From contig DASXEW010000003.1 of the NCBI GenBank assembly GCA_036489885.1, positions 2,074,844-2,138,843 of the forward strand: DNA of 64,000 nucleotides, in the 5' to 3' direction. The position numbers and the translations under genes were made by a program. Shown piece after piece: positions 8,468-17,038 of the stretch. The DNA comes from Candidatus Baltobacteraceae bacterium (lineage in GTDB: Bacteria; Vulcanimicrobiota; Vulcanimicrobiia; Vulcanimicrobiales; Vulcanimicrobiaceae). Numbering within the stretch: position 1 is the first letter of the stretch; every line of letters starts with the position of its first letter. A model generated the notes under the pieces. The model saw nothing but the letters and a program-made list of their open reading frames with translations. It was not told the DNA's origin and did not search any database.

Positions 8468-8899
8468 GTGCAAATTGCCACTAATTTGCAAAATATAACC
8501 GAACCGACGCCGCCTCGAGCAACCTACTCGACCTCCTCGCGCCGGTCGATCCTTGGATTGCTGCAGGCAGAGCGGCGTTACCTCACCGCAGCCGAGATCT
8601 TCAAATCTCTGCGCAAGCGCAAGCGCGAGCTGGCGCTCACGACGGTCTACCGGACCCTCGCGCATCTGACGAAGCTCGGTGCGGTCTCGAGCCGCCCGGC
8701 GCCGAGCGGTGAGCTTGGTTACCTATTCTGCTCGAATGATGAGCACCACCATCACGCGATCTGCACCAGGTGTGGGCACGTCGAAGAAGTGAACTGTCAC
8801 GTCATCGACGCCTTCAAGAAGTTGCTGCTCGCACGACAGGCGTTTGCGCTCGACGATCATTCGGTCGAGCTCTACGGGCGCTGCGCCGCCTGTCAGTAA
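8468..8899 (+). CDS. Fur-family metalloregulator, probably Zur
   Basis: The product is 143 aa. The N-terminal winged helix (about residues 20-85) includes LTAAEIFKSL and TTVYRTLAHL, the DNA-recognition helix of Fur proteins. The dimer domain has HHHHAICTRCGHVEEVNC, and the C-terminus has CAAC, which together give the CxxC pairs of the structural zinc site. Divergent placement next to a zinc-type ABC operon makes zinc sensing (Zur) the likely role; iron or manganese sensing is not excluded. GTG 8468 is the apparent start. TTG 8486 is an alternative and would move the start within, rather than in front of, the 8-6-8 inverted repeat. Confidence 0.88.
   Translation: MQIATNLQNITEPTPPRATYSTSSRRSILGLLQAERRYLTAAEIFKSLRKRKRELALTTVYRTLAHLTKLGAVSSRPAPSGELGYLFCSNDEHHHHAICTRCGHVEEVNCHVIDAFKKLLLARQAFALDDHSVELYGRCAACQ
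8469..8490. promoter_or_regulatory. Perfect inverted repeat, candidate autoregulatory Fur/Zur box
   Basis: TGCAAATT, six bases, AATTTGCA: a perfect 8-6-8 inverted repeat that begins one base after the first base of the GTG start of the fur-family gene. The half-site is the same as the two over the divergent receptor gene. Position and symmetry fit autorepression by a dimeric metalloregulator. Confidence 0.6.
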
Positions 8900-10177
8900 T
8901 TACAGTGATGCGCGGTCGAGCAGCATCGCTCGCACGGCGTCGATGACGTGCTGGACCGGCGCTTTGCGATAATCCCAACGAACGTCTTCACCCGGTTCGA
9001 CGATCACCATCGTTGCATTGGTCTCGAAGATGACGATTTGTCCGTCGGGTCCGAGCGCAAAGTCGATGCCCGCGTAGTCAAGGCCGAGAGCGTTTGCGAT
9101 GTGGCCGAGCGTTGCGACCGCTTCCGTCCCCAATGCGTCCGGCATATCCGCAAGAAAGCGTTCGTCTTCGGCGCGATGCTCCGGTACGTTCGCCATATCT
9201 GCCGAGAAGTAGTGGACCTTCCAGTCGTTTGAGATAGCGAGGTGCAGCGGGTAGAGTCGTCCGTCAACGAACATGACGCGATACTTGCGAACTTTACCGT
9301 CGCGGCCGCGCAGATCGATATACTCGATCGCGTAGAGCTGGTCGCCGGGGAGCGCCGCAACCGCTAAGGCAAGATCTTCGGAACGTTCGATGAGATTGAA
9401 GTTATGGCCGGTGTGTTGCCCTGGCGAGCGCAGCAGTAGAGGAAACGCGAAGCCGTGACGCTCGAGCGTCAGTGCCCCATCCTCACGGGCAAGTGCCGCG
9501 CGTTCAAAAAGCTGCGTGCGCGGAGTAAGGACGCCGGGGATCGCTCGCAGGCGCGAGGCGTTTTCGACCCGCGTCGTATGCAAGACACGATCGGGCGGAT
9601 TGAGGACCGCGCCTTTGCGTTTGCCGGCGACGATGCGCTGCGCAATCATGAGCGCCTCGGCGCCGCTGTCTGCATCGCCGATCGCATTGAAAATCATGTC
9701 GAAGGGCGGCAACTGATTCGTGGCCGCGAAGAGCTCGACGACCACCTTGGTCGTCGCAAAAATGCGATCGTCGAGAAGCTTCTCGAGATGCAAGTTCCCG
9801 CTGCCGAGCGAGACCAACAGCACGACTGAGATCGGTTTGCGTGAACCGCGATATGGCAGAACAGTGATGGCATTTTCAGTGCCGGCAATCTCGCGCAGCT
9901 CCGAAGCGCCCGTTTTCCCGAGCTGCGCAAGAACTGCCGCCAGGCCACGCTTCGCGTCGGCGTGGGTTGCTTCAAGCCGAAGCGCGTTCTCGTATTCGCT
10001 CTTGGCTTCGTTGAGTGCGCCGGCGCGCAAGAAGACGAACGCGAGGTTCGAATGCGCCGTCGCGTTCGTAGGGAAGCGCTCCACGTTTTCGAGGAACATG
10101 GCAAAGGCTTCTTTGCGTTTTCCTTCGTTCCAGAGTTTGAGCCCGAGATCGTTGCGGGTGGCGAAATCCGAAGCCAT
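8900..10177 (-). CDS. TPR protein with ATP-grasp-like C-terminal domain, function unknown
   Basis: The product is 425 aa. Residues about 5-95 form two to three tetratricopeptide repeats (NLGLKLWNEGKRKEAFAMF, AHSNLAFVFLRAGALNEAK, ALRLEATHADAKRGLAAVL). The C-terminal 300 residues look like an ATP-grasp fold: a basic stretch before FPLLLRSPGQHTGHN, KYRVMFVDGRLYPLHLAI, and the metal-binding LDYAGIDFALGPDGQIVIFETNATM. A longer paralogue lies at 45640-47415. ATG 10177 overlaps the SDR stop by one base (TGATG), making it the last gene of the aro operon. ATP-grasp enzymes usually ligate a carboxylate to an amine or thiol; the substrate here is unknown. Confidence 0.75.
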   Translation of the reverse strand: MASDFATRNDLGLKLWNEGKRKEAFAMFLENVERFPTNATAHSNLAFVFLRAGALNEAKSEYENALRLEATHADAKRGLAAVLAQLGKTGASELREIAGTENAITVLPYRGSRKPISVVLLVSLGSGNLHLEKLLDDRIFATTKVVVELFAATNQLPPFDMIFNAIGDADSGAEALMIAQRIVAGKRKGAVLNPPDRVLHTTRVENASRLRAIPGVLTPRTQLFERAALAREDGALTLERHGFAFPLLLRSPGQHTGHNFNLIERSEDLALAVAALPGDQLYAIEYIDLRGRDGKVRKYRVMFVDGRLYPLHLAISNDWKVHYFSADMANVPEHRAEDERFLADMPDALGTEAVATLGHIANALGLDYAGIDFALGPDGQIVIFETNATMVIVEPGEDVRWDYRKAPVQHVIDAVRAMLLDRASL

Positions 10178-10956
10178 CAGAACGTCCCGGGGTAGGCGCC
10201 TCCGTCGATCAAGAGATTCTGGCCCGTGATGTACGAGGCTTGCGCCGAGCAAATGTAGGCACACAGCTCACCGAACTCCGGCGGCTGGCCAAAGCGGCCG
10301 GCCGGGATCGTGGCCGCGCGAGCGGCCGACGCGTCTTCAAATGAAATGTTGCGCGCCGTAGCCTGCGCACGGATCGTCGAGAACAACCGATCCGTTCCGA
10401 ACGAGCCGGGCAACAGATTGTTGATCGTAACGTTGTGCTTAACGGTCGTGCGCGCGATCCCAGCGACGAACCCCGTCAGCCCTGAACGCGCTCCGTTCGA
10501 AAGCCCTAAGACGTCGATCGGTGCTTTCACCGCACTGGACGTGATGTTGACGATTCGTCCGAATTTGCGAGCAATCATACCGTCGACGACGGCCTTGATG
10601 AGCTCGATCGGAGTCAACATATTCGCATCGACGGCGCGAATCCACGTGTCGCGATCCCACTCGCGAAAATCGCCGGGAGGCGGCCCGCCCGCGTTATTGA
10701 TGAGGATGTCGGGTTCGGGACACGCAGCGAGTGCGGCTTTACGTCCCTCGGGTGTCGTGATGTCTGTCGCAACGACGGTCACGTTCACGCCGCTTGCGTC
10801 GCGGATTTCCTTCGCAGTGGTTTCCAGTGGCTCGCGGGTGCGCGCCAGGATAACGAGATCGACGCCCTCACGCGCCAGGGAGACTGCGCACGCCTTGCCG
10901 AGACCCTTGCTCGAGGCACAGACGATCGCCCGTCTTCCTTTTATTCCAAGATCCAT
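10177..10956 (-). CDS. SDR-family protein with altered catalytic motif
   Basis: The product is 259 aa with a Rossmann fold of the 3-oxoacyl-ACP-reductase-like group. The cofactor motif is ASSKGLGKA and the NNAGGPPPG segment is present. The catalytic Ser is found in NITSSAVKAPI. The usual YxxxK is replaced by SNGAR (GLSNGARSGL), so the general acid/base Tyr and the Lys are both missing. A known subgroup of BKR-like SDRs lacks the standard tetrad, so activity may differ from simple ketoreduction. The C-terminus (YITGQNLLIDGGAYPGTF) is normal. It follows the M13 gene by 16 bases and overlaps the TPR gene by one base. Confidence 0.85.
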   Translation of the reverse strand: MDLGIKGRRAIVCASSKGLGKACAVSLAREGVDLVILARTREPLETTAKEIRDASGVNVTVVATDITTPEGRKAALAACPEPDILINNAGGPPPGDFREWDRDTWIRAVDANMLTPIELIKAVVDGMIARKFGRIVNITSSAVKAPIDVLGLSNGARSGLTGFVAGIARTTVKHNVTINNLLPGSFGTDRLFSTIRAQATARNISFEDASAARAATIPAGRFGQPPEFGELCAYICSAQASYITGQNLLIDGGAYPGTF

Positions 10957-10972
10957 GCGCGGGCGTTCGCCC

Positions 10973-13033
10973 TCACCACAGTGCGCACCGCTGAGCCGGA
11001 GGCTTGTACATCGGGTCGCGCCGGTGACAGCCGAAGGCTGCCGCAAACTGCGGCATGTTGAACAGCGTCCCGAGGACCCGGTCGCGCCCATCGGGATGGG
11101 GATCGATCAGCTCGTCGAGGCGCATTCGCTCAGGCCGTTCGAACGTCGCGTATGTCTGCGCAAATGCGAGAAAGAAACGCTGTTCCGGCGTCCAGCCGTC
11201 GATTTTCGCGCGCGGTTTGCCGGCCAGGGAACGTTCCAGCGTATCATATGCAATCTCGGCCCCGCCGAGATCCGCGAGCGCTTCGCCGACGATCAGCTTG
11301 TCGTTCTCGTGCATGCCGCGGTATTCGCGTGCGATGCAATTCGCGCGAAGCGACCATGCGGCCGAGTCGGCGGCCTGCCACCAATCGCGCAGATTGCCTT
11401 GCGCATCGCTGCGCCGGCCTTCGTCGTCAAAGGCGTGCGTCAGCTCGTGCGCGACGATCACACCCAGCGCGCCGTAGTTGGTCGCGTCATCGAAATGCGT
11501 CGAGAAGAAGGGCGACTGCAAGAGGCCGGCGGGAAACGTGATGTCGTTGTAGGCCGCGCTATATGACGCGTTGACGGTCGGAGCCGACATCGACCAGAAT
11601 TCGCTGCTCATGTTTCGGCCGAGATGCGAGAACGTGTTGCGCGCCCGATACAGCGATACGCGGATCGAGTTGTCGAGGAAGGTACCGCGGTCAACAGTCA
11701 GCGTGTCGTAGTTGCGCCAAGCTTCGGGATAACCGACGTGATCGCTAATCGCGTCAAGCTTGTCGAGCGCTTCACGCCGCGTCGCACCGCTCATCCACGA
11801 AAGCGTGCTCAGGTTATCGCGAAAGGTCGTTTGTATCGTGGCGATCAGGCGGCGAGCCGCAACACGCGTTTCGGGCGAAAACTCGCGCTCGATGTAGAGC
11901 TGACCGAGCGCGTCGCTCAAGTCGGTGTCGACGGAGCGAACGCACCGGTACCACAGGGGTTGTTGTTCGTGCCGGCCAACCAGCGAGGCTTCGAAGGAAT
12001 CGGCCTCGTCCGCAAAAGGCATCGAGAGTGCGGGCGCGGCGCGCTCGATCAACCGGTACAGTAAATAGGCGCGCAGCTCCGTCAGCGGCGTGTTGCGGAG
12101 CACCGTATCCAGATTACGGAAATAGTCGGGCTGCGATACGTCGACCATATCGACGTTCGGAGCCATTCGGTCGCGGAAGTACACGGAGAGGTCGAAGCTC
12201 GGCAGCAGCGTTTGCGCGTCCGACAGTGTCATCTTGTGGTAGTTCGCGGTGCGGTCGCGAAGTGCGGCCCGCGTCCGCGATCCGCGCGCGAGCTCGATCT
12301 CGACCGCGATGACCGCGTGCGCTTCTGCGTAGCTCGTCGCGAGGTCGTCGCCGAGAAGATGAAAGTCGCGCGCCATGTGCGCGACATAGTCGGCGCGAAT
12401 CAGATCCGCGCGTGCATCCGCCGCAAAGTACAGATCGCGATCGGGTAGTCCGAGGCCGCCTTGTGCAATGAACGCGATCGTGCGCTGCTCGTCGCGCGGG
12501 TCTCCTTCTGATCCGGCAAAGAAAAACGCCTTCGCGCCGAGGTTCTGCAAGACGGCGGTCTGCAGGCGTACGTCGGAAAGATCTTTGATCGCGCGAATAC
12601 TGTGAATGTAGACTTGTATCGGGCCCAGGCCCGCCAAGTCGCGCTCGCGCACGTTCATGCACGACGTGTAGTAGTCACCGGCTTTCTGGCCGGCGGAGCC
12701 GTGCGGCCAGGCGTCGCGCGAAACGTTCTCGAGCAAGTCGTGCAGTGCTGCGCGATTCGTATTGCGCAGCTGATCGAGAACCGACCACCGGCTTGCCGTC
12801 GGCGGAATCGGATTGTTGGCGCGCCATCCCCCCATCGCGTATCGGAAAAAATCCTGACATGGTTTGCAGGTCGGATCGATGTTCGCAATGTTGAAGCCGC
12901 GCGCTGCGGACATGATTGCAACCGGCGACGCAGGTGAAACGAACAGCGGAGCGCCTTCGGCACCCAGCGCCAAATTCGCAAGCAGCATTAGGCCGGCGAA
13001 CAAGCCGGCCGCGCGAAGTAGAGGCCCCCTCAC
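10973..13033 (-). CDS. M13 family zinc metallopeptidase
   Basis: The product is 686 aa from GTG 13033, which overlaps the aroQ stop (GTGA). A signal peptide (LLRAAGLFAGLMLLANLALGAEG) is followed by the M13 N-terminal domain starting at DPTCKPCQDFFRYAMGGW and the catalytic domain with HELTHAFDDEGR (HExxH plus downstream Asp) and GEALADLGG (ExxAD). It ends in RCALW. All zinc ligands and the catalytic Glu are present, so it should be an active exported endopeptidase. It is the paralogue of the truncated gene at the left edge. Its place inside an aromatic biosynthesis operon has no evident functional reason. Confidence 0.92.
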   Translation of the reverse strand: MRGPLLRAAGLFAGLMLLANLALGAEGAPLFVSPASPVAIMSAARGFNIANIDPTCKPCQDFFRYAMGGWRANNPIPPTASRWSVLDQLRNTNRAALHDLLENVSRDAWPHGSAGQKAGDYYTSCMNVRERDLAGLGPIQVYIHSIRAIKDLSDVRLQTAVLQNLGAKAFFFAGSEGDPRDEQRTIAFIAQGGLGLPDRDLYFAADARADLIRADYVAHMARDFHLLGDDLATSYAEAHAVIAVEIELARGSRTRAALRDRTANYHKMTLSDAQTLLPSFDLSVYFRDRMAPNVDMVDVSQPDYFRNLDTVLRNTPLTELRAYLLYRLIERAAPALSMPFADEADSFEASLVGRHEQQPLWYRCVRSVDTDLSDALGQLYIEREFSPETRVAARRLIATIQTTFRDNLSTLSWMSGATRREALDKLDAISDHVGYPEAWRNYDTLTVDRGTFLDNSIRVSLYRARNTFSHLGRNMSSEFWSMSAPTVNASYSAAYNDITFPAGLLQSPFFSTHFDDATNYGALGVIVAHELTHAFDDEGRRSDAQGNLRDWWQAADSAAWSLRANCIAREYRGMHENDKLIVGEALADLGGAEIAYDTLERSLAGKPRAKIDGWTPEQRFFLAFAQTYATFERPERMRLDELIDPHPDGRDRVLGTLFNMPQFAAAFGCHRRDPMYKPPAQRCALW

Positions 13034-13464
13034 CCCGCAGTTTTCGCGGCGAGTCGTTCCAGAGCTTGCAGGTACGAATCGAGACCGAGGCCGGAAATTT
13101 GCGCGTCGCAGACATCGGCGATGACGGAGGTCGCGCGGAACGGCTCGCGCCGATGGATGTCGGAGAGATGTACTTCGACCGTCGGCTTCGCGACGGCCGC
13201 GATTGCATCGCGAATTGCGTAGGAATAGTGCGTCAAAGCCCCCGGATTGATGACGATGCCGTCCGCCCAAGTACGCATGCGGTGCAAGTAGTCGATCAAT
13301 CGCCCTTCATGATTCGACTGATAAAAGCGGACCTCGAAGCCAAGCTGGCTCGCGCGTTCGCGCACGCGGCGCTCCAGCTCGTCGAGCGTCAACCTTCCAT
13401 AGACATCGGGCTCGCGCTCGCCCAAAAGGTTAAGATTTGGTCCATTGATGACCAAAATCTTCAT
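13030..13464 (-). CDS. aroQ: Type II 3-dehydroquinate dehydratase
   Basis: The product is 144 aa, the usual length for the family. It converts 3-dehydroquinate to 3-dehydroshikimate (shikimate step 3). The N-terminal INGPNLNLLGEREPDVYG contains the catalytic Tyr of the flexible lid. NPGALTHYSYAIRDA and EVHLSDIHRREPFR contain the substrate-binding Asn and catalytic His. The ATG overlaps the aroB stop by 4 bases, and the stop overlaps the start of the M13 gene. The symbol aroQ is used here for the dehydratase, not for chorismate mutase. Confidence 0.95.
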   Translation of the reverse strand: MKILVINGPNLNLLGEREPDVYGRLTLDELERRVRERASQLGFEVRFYQSNHEGRLIDYLHRMRTWADGIVINPGALTHYSYAIRDAIAAVAKPTVEVHLSDIHRREPFRATSVIADVCDAQISGLGLDSYLQALERLAAKTAG

Positions 13465-14546
13465 GATGGAAATCCAATGCCTCGAAGGGCCCCCAGCAGC
13501 TCACCCTGCGAGACGCCATCGTCGCCGATCGTCCCTCCGATCTTGCTGAGCAAGACGAATCGAACTCCGTTCGCGCCGCGCTTCTTATCGTGTCTGGCGG
13601 CTGCCGCGATCGAGCGGGCCGAATAACGTTGCCACGTATCCGGGACGGGAATCGCTTGCAAGAGTTTCTCGATCGCTAGAGCATCGACTTCGCGGAGGTG
13701 GCCACGGGCGGCCGAAAGCGCAACTGCGGCGCGCATGCCGACGATAACTGCTTCGCCGTGCCGCAGCGTTCCGTAACCGGCAACGTTCTCCACTGCATGC
13801 GCAACCGTGTGGCCAAAATTGAGTTGTTGGCGTATGCCGGTACGCTCGCGTTCGTCCGACGCGACGACGCGGGCTTTGATCGCGACGCAGCGCGCGATGA
13901 TGCGAGTCGTGAGCGGCTCGCGCAGCGCTACGACGTCCTTCCATGCGGTTAGCAGCGTACGATAGAGGCGCGCATCAGCGATCAAAGCGGTTTTGACGAT
14001 TTCTCCGAGTCCCGAGATGCGATCGCGCCGGTCGAGTCCGCGCAAGATGCTCGGATCGATGACGACGAGATCGGGTTGCGCGACGACGCCGATTAGATTC
14101 TTGCCGAGATCGTGGTTCAAACCGGTCTTCCCGCCGATCGACGAATCGACTCCAGCCAGCAGCGTCGTCGGAACCGAGATAAATCGCACGCCGCGGAGAT
14201 ACGTCGCCGCGACGAACCCGATCGCATCGCCGATCGTTCCACCGCCGACGCCGACGATCGTGGAACGACGGTCGAGGCCGGCACGCAGGAGCTTTCCGTA
14301 CAACGGCTCGACGCTGCGCAATGATTTGAGACGTTCCTCTGCCGCGACCGCAATCGTTGTGGCCGGGTTTCCGTATGCTTCGAACGCTCGCGTCAGTTGA
14401 TGCAGCGTCTTCGTAAGACGGCGATCGCCGACGACCGCGACCCGCGTTCCACGCGGCGCGCCGGTCAGTCGCACGAGATCGTGCAGAGCCCCGTCGCGGA
14501 TAACGACGTGGTACGGACGTCCTTTCAGCGGAACCGTAACCTTCAC
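13461..14546 (-). CDS. aroB: 3-dehydroquinate synthase
   Basis: The product is 361 aa. It cyclises DAHP to 3-dehydroquinate using catalytic NAD and a divalent metal. VVGVGGGTIGDAIGFVAATYLRG forms the NAD-binding segment, PTTLLAGVDSSIGGKTGLNH the active-site loop, and the metal-binding His residues are in FGHTVAHAVE and RHGEAV. It sits between aroK and aroQ with 4-base overlaps on both sides, so ribosomes probably pass from gene to gene. Confidence 0.95.
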   Translation of the reverse strand: MKVTVPLKGRPYHVVIRDGALHDLVRLTGAPRGTRVAVVGDRRLTKTLHQLTRAFEAYGNPATTIAVAAEERLKSLRSVEPLYGKLLRAGLDRRSTIVGVGGGTIGDAIGFVAATYLRGVRFISVPTTLLAGVDSSIGGKTGLNHDLGKNLIGVVAQPDLVVIDPSILRGLDRRDRISGLGEIVKTALIADARLYRTLLTAWKDVVALREPLTTRIIARCVAIKARVVASDERERTGIRQQLNFGHTVAHAVENVAGYGTLRHGEAVIVGMRAAVALSAARGHLREVDALAIEKLLQAIPVPDTWQRYSARSIAAAARHDKKRGANGVRFVLLSKIGGTIGDDGVSQGELLGALRGIGFPS

Positions 14547-15046
14547 GCTTCGACCACGCTCAGGATGACACGAGAAATATCGCCGGGTGTTAGCGTGCTC
14601 GTATCAATTCGCAAGGCGGCGCGTTCAAAGCGCGCGATTCGGCGCGCGCGCATGCGCGAAAGCGCATCGGGCTGGGCAAGTAGCGGACGTACTTCGCCGC
14701 TGGGAGGCTCGAGGCGTGCGGCGAGAACCTCATCGGGTGCGTCGAGAAAGACGAGCATCCCGGCCGCGCTCACGGCCTCGAACGAGTCATCGCGTTCGAG
14801 TGCGCCGCCACCGAGCGCCACGACCGAATGCGAGTGTGCGCAGGCCGATTTGACCGCATACGCTTCACGCTCGCGAAACCCGCCCTCACCCTCGTGCGAA
14901 AAGATCTCGGCAATCGTCATTCGCGCGTCAGCCACGATCATCGCGTCGGTGTCGAGTGCGGTGAAGCCGCGCAGCTGTGCTACGAGGGGCGCAACCGTCG
15001 ATTTTCCGCTACCCGAGAGCCCGCAGAGGAAGATGCTACCGGGCAC
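14543..15046 (-). CDS. aroK: Shikimate kinase
   Basis: The product is 167 aa from GTG 15046; this start puts the P-loop (LCGLSGSGKST) about ten residues from the N-terminus, as in the family, and overlaps the aroC stop by 11 bases. The shikimate-binding DTD motif (ALDTDAMI), FREREA and the VVALGGGAL glycine motif are all present. The enzyme phosphorylates shikimate with ATP (step 5). Longer in-frame starts to 15154 would run into aroC and add only non-homologous sequence. Confidence 0.93.
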   Translation of the reverse strand: MPGSIFLCGLSGSGKSTVAPLVAQLRGFTALDTDAMIVADARMTIAEIFSHEGEGGFREREAYAVKSACAHSHSVVALGGGALERDDSFEAVSAAGMLVFLDAPDEVLAARLEPPSGEVRPLLAQPDALSRMRARRIARFERAALRIDTSTLTPGDISRVILSVVEA

Positions 15047-16208
15047 GCGCGATTGCGTCCCACGCGCGGACGCGGTCGACGACTTCGTCGATGGTATCGC
15101 CACCGAATTTTTCGAGCACGGAAGAAGCGAGGACCAGCGCCAGCAGGGATTCACCGATTACCGCCGCTGCCGGTACCGCACAAACGTCGCTGCGCTCGAT
15201 GTGCGCTTGTGTTGGCTCGCCCGTCCCCAGGTCGACGGAATCGAGCGGTTTCATCAAGGTTGCAAGCGGCTTCATCGCGGCGCGAACGACGATCGGTTGC
15301 CCCGTCGTCATTCCGCCGTCGATGCCGCCGGAACGGTTCGTGCGGTACGACGTTCGAGAGCCGTCGCCCTTACCGGGATAGAACGCGTCATGCGCGCTGG
15401 TTCCCGGCGTTCGCGCCAAGTCAAAGCCCAGCCCGACTTCAACACCCTTGATCGCGTTGAGCGAAAGAAATGCTTTACCGATCTCGGCCTCGAGACGGCG
15501 ATCCCACTGCACGTACGAGCCGAGTCCGACCGGGACGTTGTGCGCGACGGCTTCGATCACGCCGCCGAGTGTGTCGCCGGCCCGTTTGGCTGCTTCGATC
15601 ACTTCGATCATGCGCTCCGCGGCCGCGGCGTCCAGCGCGCGGACAGGCGATGCGTCGATCTTTTCGGTATCGACGTCGCTCCACGGCGACGTATCGACGG
15701 CCTCGCCGATTTGCACGACGCGGCTTTGGATTTGGATGCCGATGCACTCGAGGAACCGTCGCGCAACACTCCCCAGTGCAACCCGCGCAGCCGTTTCGCG
15801 CGCGCTCGCACGTTCGAGAACGTTGCGCATGTCGTCGTGTGCGTATTTGATCCCACCAACCCGGTCGGCATGCCCGGGTCGCGGAACGCTGACGACGCGC
15901 CGGGCGCGAATACTCTCGTCCTCCGGTTCTGCGACCGACATGATCTCAGACCACGAACGCCAATCGCGATTGTCTATGACCAGACCGATCGGACTGCCGA
16001 GCGTTTTCCCGAAACGAACGCCGGCCAGTATTCGGATCTCGTCCGTTTCGATGTTCTGACGGTTTCCGCGACCGTAGCCGAGCTTGCGGCGTCTCGCCTG
16101 TGCGTGCAGATATTCGGCATCGAGCTCGATTCCGGCGGGAATCCCTTCGATGATCCCGAGCAACGCTTGGCCGTGCGATTCGCCGGCCGTCAAATAACGT
16201 AGGCTCAT
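15036..16208 (-). CDS. aroC: Chorismate synthase
   Basis: The product is 390 aa. It makes chorismate from EPSP and needs reduced FMN. The N-terminal signature is MSLRYLTAGESHGQAL, with further motifs GRGNRQNIETDEI, SVPRPGHADRVG and RASARETAARVALG, and the C-terminal RSDVCAVPAAAVIGES. Key His residues are present. ATG 16208 overlaps the aroE stop (ATGA). Length is normal for the bacterial monofunctional class. Confidence 0.95.
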   Translation of the reverse strand: MSLRYLTAGESHGQALLGIIEGIPAGIELDAEYLHAQARRRKLGYGRGNRQNIETDEIRILAGVRFGKTLGSPIGLVIDNRDWRSWSEIMSVAEPEDESIRARRVVSVPRPGHADRVGGIKYAHDDMRNVLERASARETAARVALGSVARRFLECIGIQIQSRVVQIGEAVDTSPWSDVDTEKIDASPVRALDAAAAERMIEVIEAAKRAGDTLGGVIEAVAHNVPVGLGSYVQWDRRLEAEIGKAFLSLNAIKGVEVGLGFDLARTPGTSAHDAFYPGKGDGSRTSYRTNRSGGIDGGMTTGQPIVVRAAMKPLATLMKPLDSVDLGTGEPTQAHIERSDVCAVPAAAVIGESLLALVLASSVLEKFGGDTIDEVVDRVRAWDAIARAR

Positions 16209-17038
16209 GCCGCGAGCTTCTCGAGACGGATGCGTGACGCGCTGTCGAGCTGCGGACGAAAACCGAACCAACCCTCGAATGTCGCAAGCGCTTGTTCCAA
16301 CAGCATCGTAAACCCGCCGACCGCCTTCATTCCTTTCATTCGGGCATGCGCGAGGAACGGCGTCGTAGCTGGACGATAGACAAGATCGAAAGCCAGCGAC
16401 GACGCCGGCGCATTTGCAGGGAGCAAATCGCGCGCCGGTTGTCCCGCTTGCCCGAGCGGCGTCGCATTGACGTAGAGTTCCGCGCTCGGAAGCTCAGCAT
16501 TCATGTCGAGCGCGGTGAACGACGTTTCGGGCGTCCGCTTCGAGGCATCCCCACACAGTGCGCGTGCGCGCGCGAGCGTGCGGGCAACGACTGTCACGGT
16601 TGCCGCACCGCGATCGCCGAGAACGGTCGCGACTGCACGTGCGCCTCCGCCTGCACCGAAAACCACCGCATCGATTCCTCGCACCTCGAATCGGGCAGAG
16701 TCGAACGTGGCCCCGATCCCGGCGACGTCGGTGTTGTCGCCGATGAAGCCCGCGCCGTCGCGGCGCACCACGTTGACTGCGGCCGTTGCGCGCGCAGCGT
16801 CCGTCCATCCCTCGAGCAATTCGACAATGCGTTCTTTGTGCGGCATCGTGACGTTGCACCCGACGAATTGCGCGTCGTCACGCCAAACGGCGAGCGATCC
16901 GGCCAGCGCGTCCGGATGGACGTCGACCGCCTCATACTCGAGATCGATCTCCGCAACGCGCGCGAACTCTGCGAACAGCGCGGGAGAGAGCGAATGTCCG
17001 ATCGGGTGGCCGATCACTGCGGCGCGATACTCAGCCAC
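16205..17038 (-). CDS. aroE: Shikimate dehydrogenase
   Basis: The product is 277 aa. It reduces 3-dehydroshikimate with NADPH. Substrate motifs GHPIGHSLSP and NVTMPHKE (catalytic Lys) and the conserved NTDVAGI are followed by the nucleotide-binding loop FGAGGGARAV. GTG 17038 was chosen because the family's first strand (YRAAVIGHP) starts three residues later; it overlaps the aroA stop by 8 bases. The TPLGQAGQPA block near residue 205 is also conserved. Confidence 0.94.
   Translation of the reverse strand: MAEYRAAVIGHPIGHSLSPALFAEFARVAEIDLEYEAVDVHPDALAGSLAVWRDDAQFVGCNVTMPHKERIVELLEGWTDAARATAAVNVVRRDGAGFIGDNTDVAGIGATFDSARFEVRGIDAVVFGAGGGARAVATVLGDRGAATVTVVARTLARARALCGDASKRTPETSFTALDMNAELPSAELYVNATPLGQAGQPARDLLPANAPASSLAFDLVYRPATTPFLAHARMKGMKAVGGFTMLLEQALATFEGWFGFRPQLDSASRIRLEKLAA

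Noticed and set aside
10310..11566. A 418-codon plus-strand frame opposite the SDR and M13 genes
   Set aside because: Antisense shadow of two strongly supported proteins with no family features.
14397..16202. A long plus-strand open frame of 601 codons opposite aroK and aroC
   Set aside because: It is antisense to well-supported genes, has an Arg/Ser/Ala-rich low-quality translation and no domain. Such frames arise from the GC-rich codon bias.
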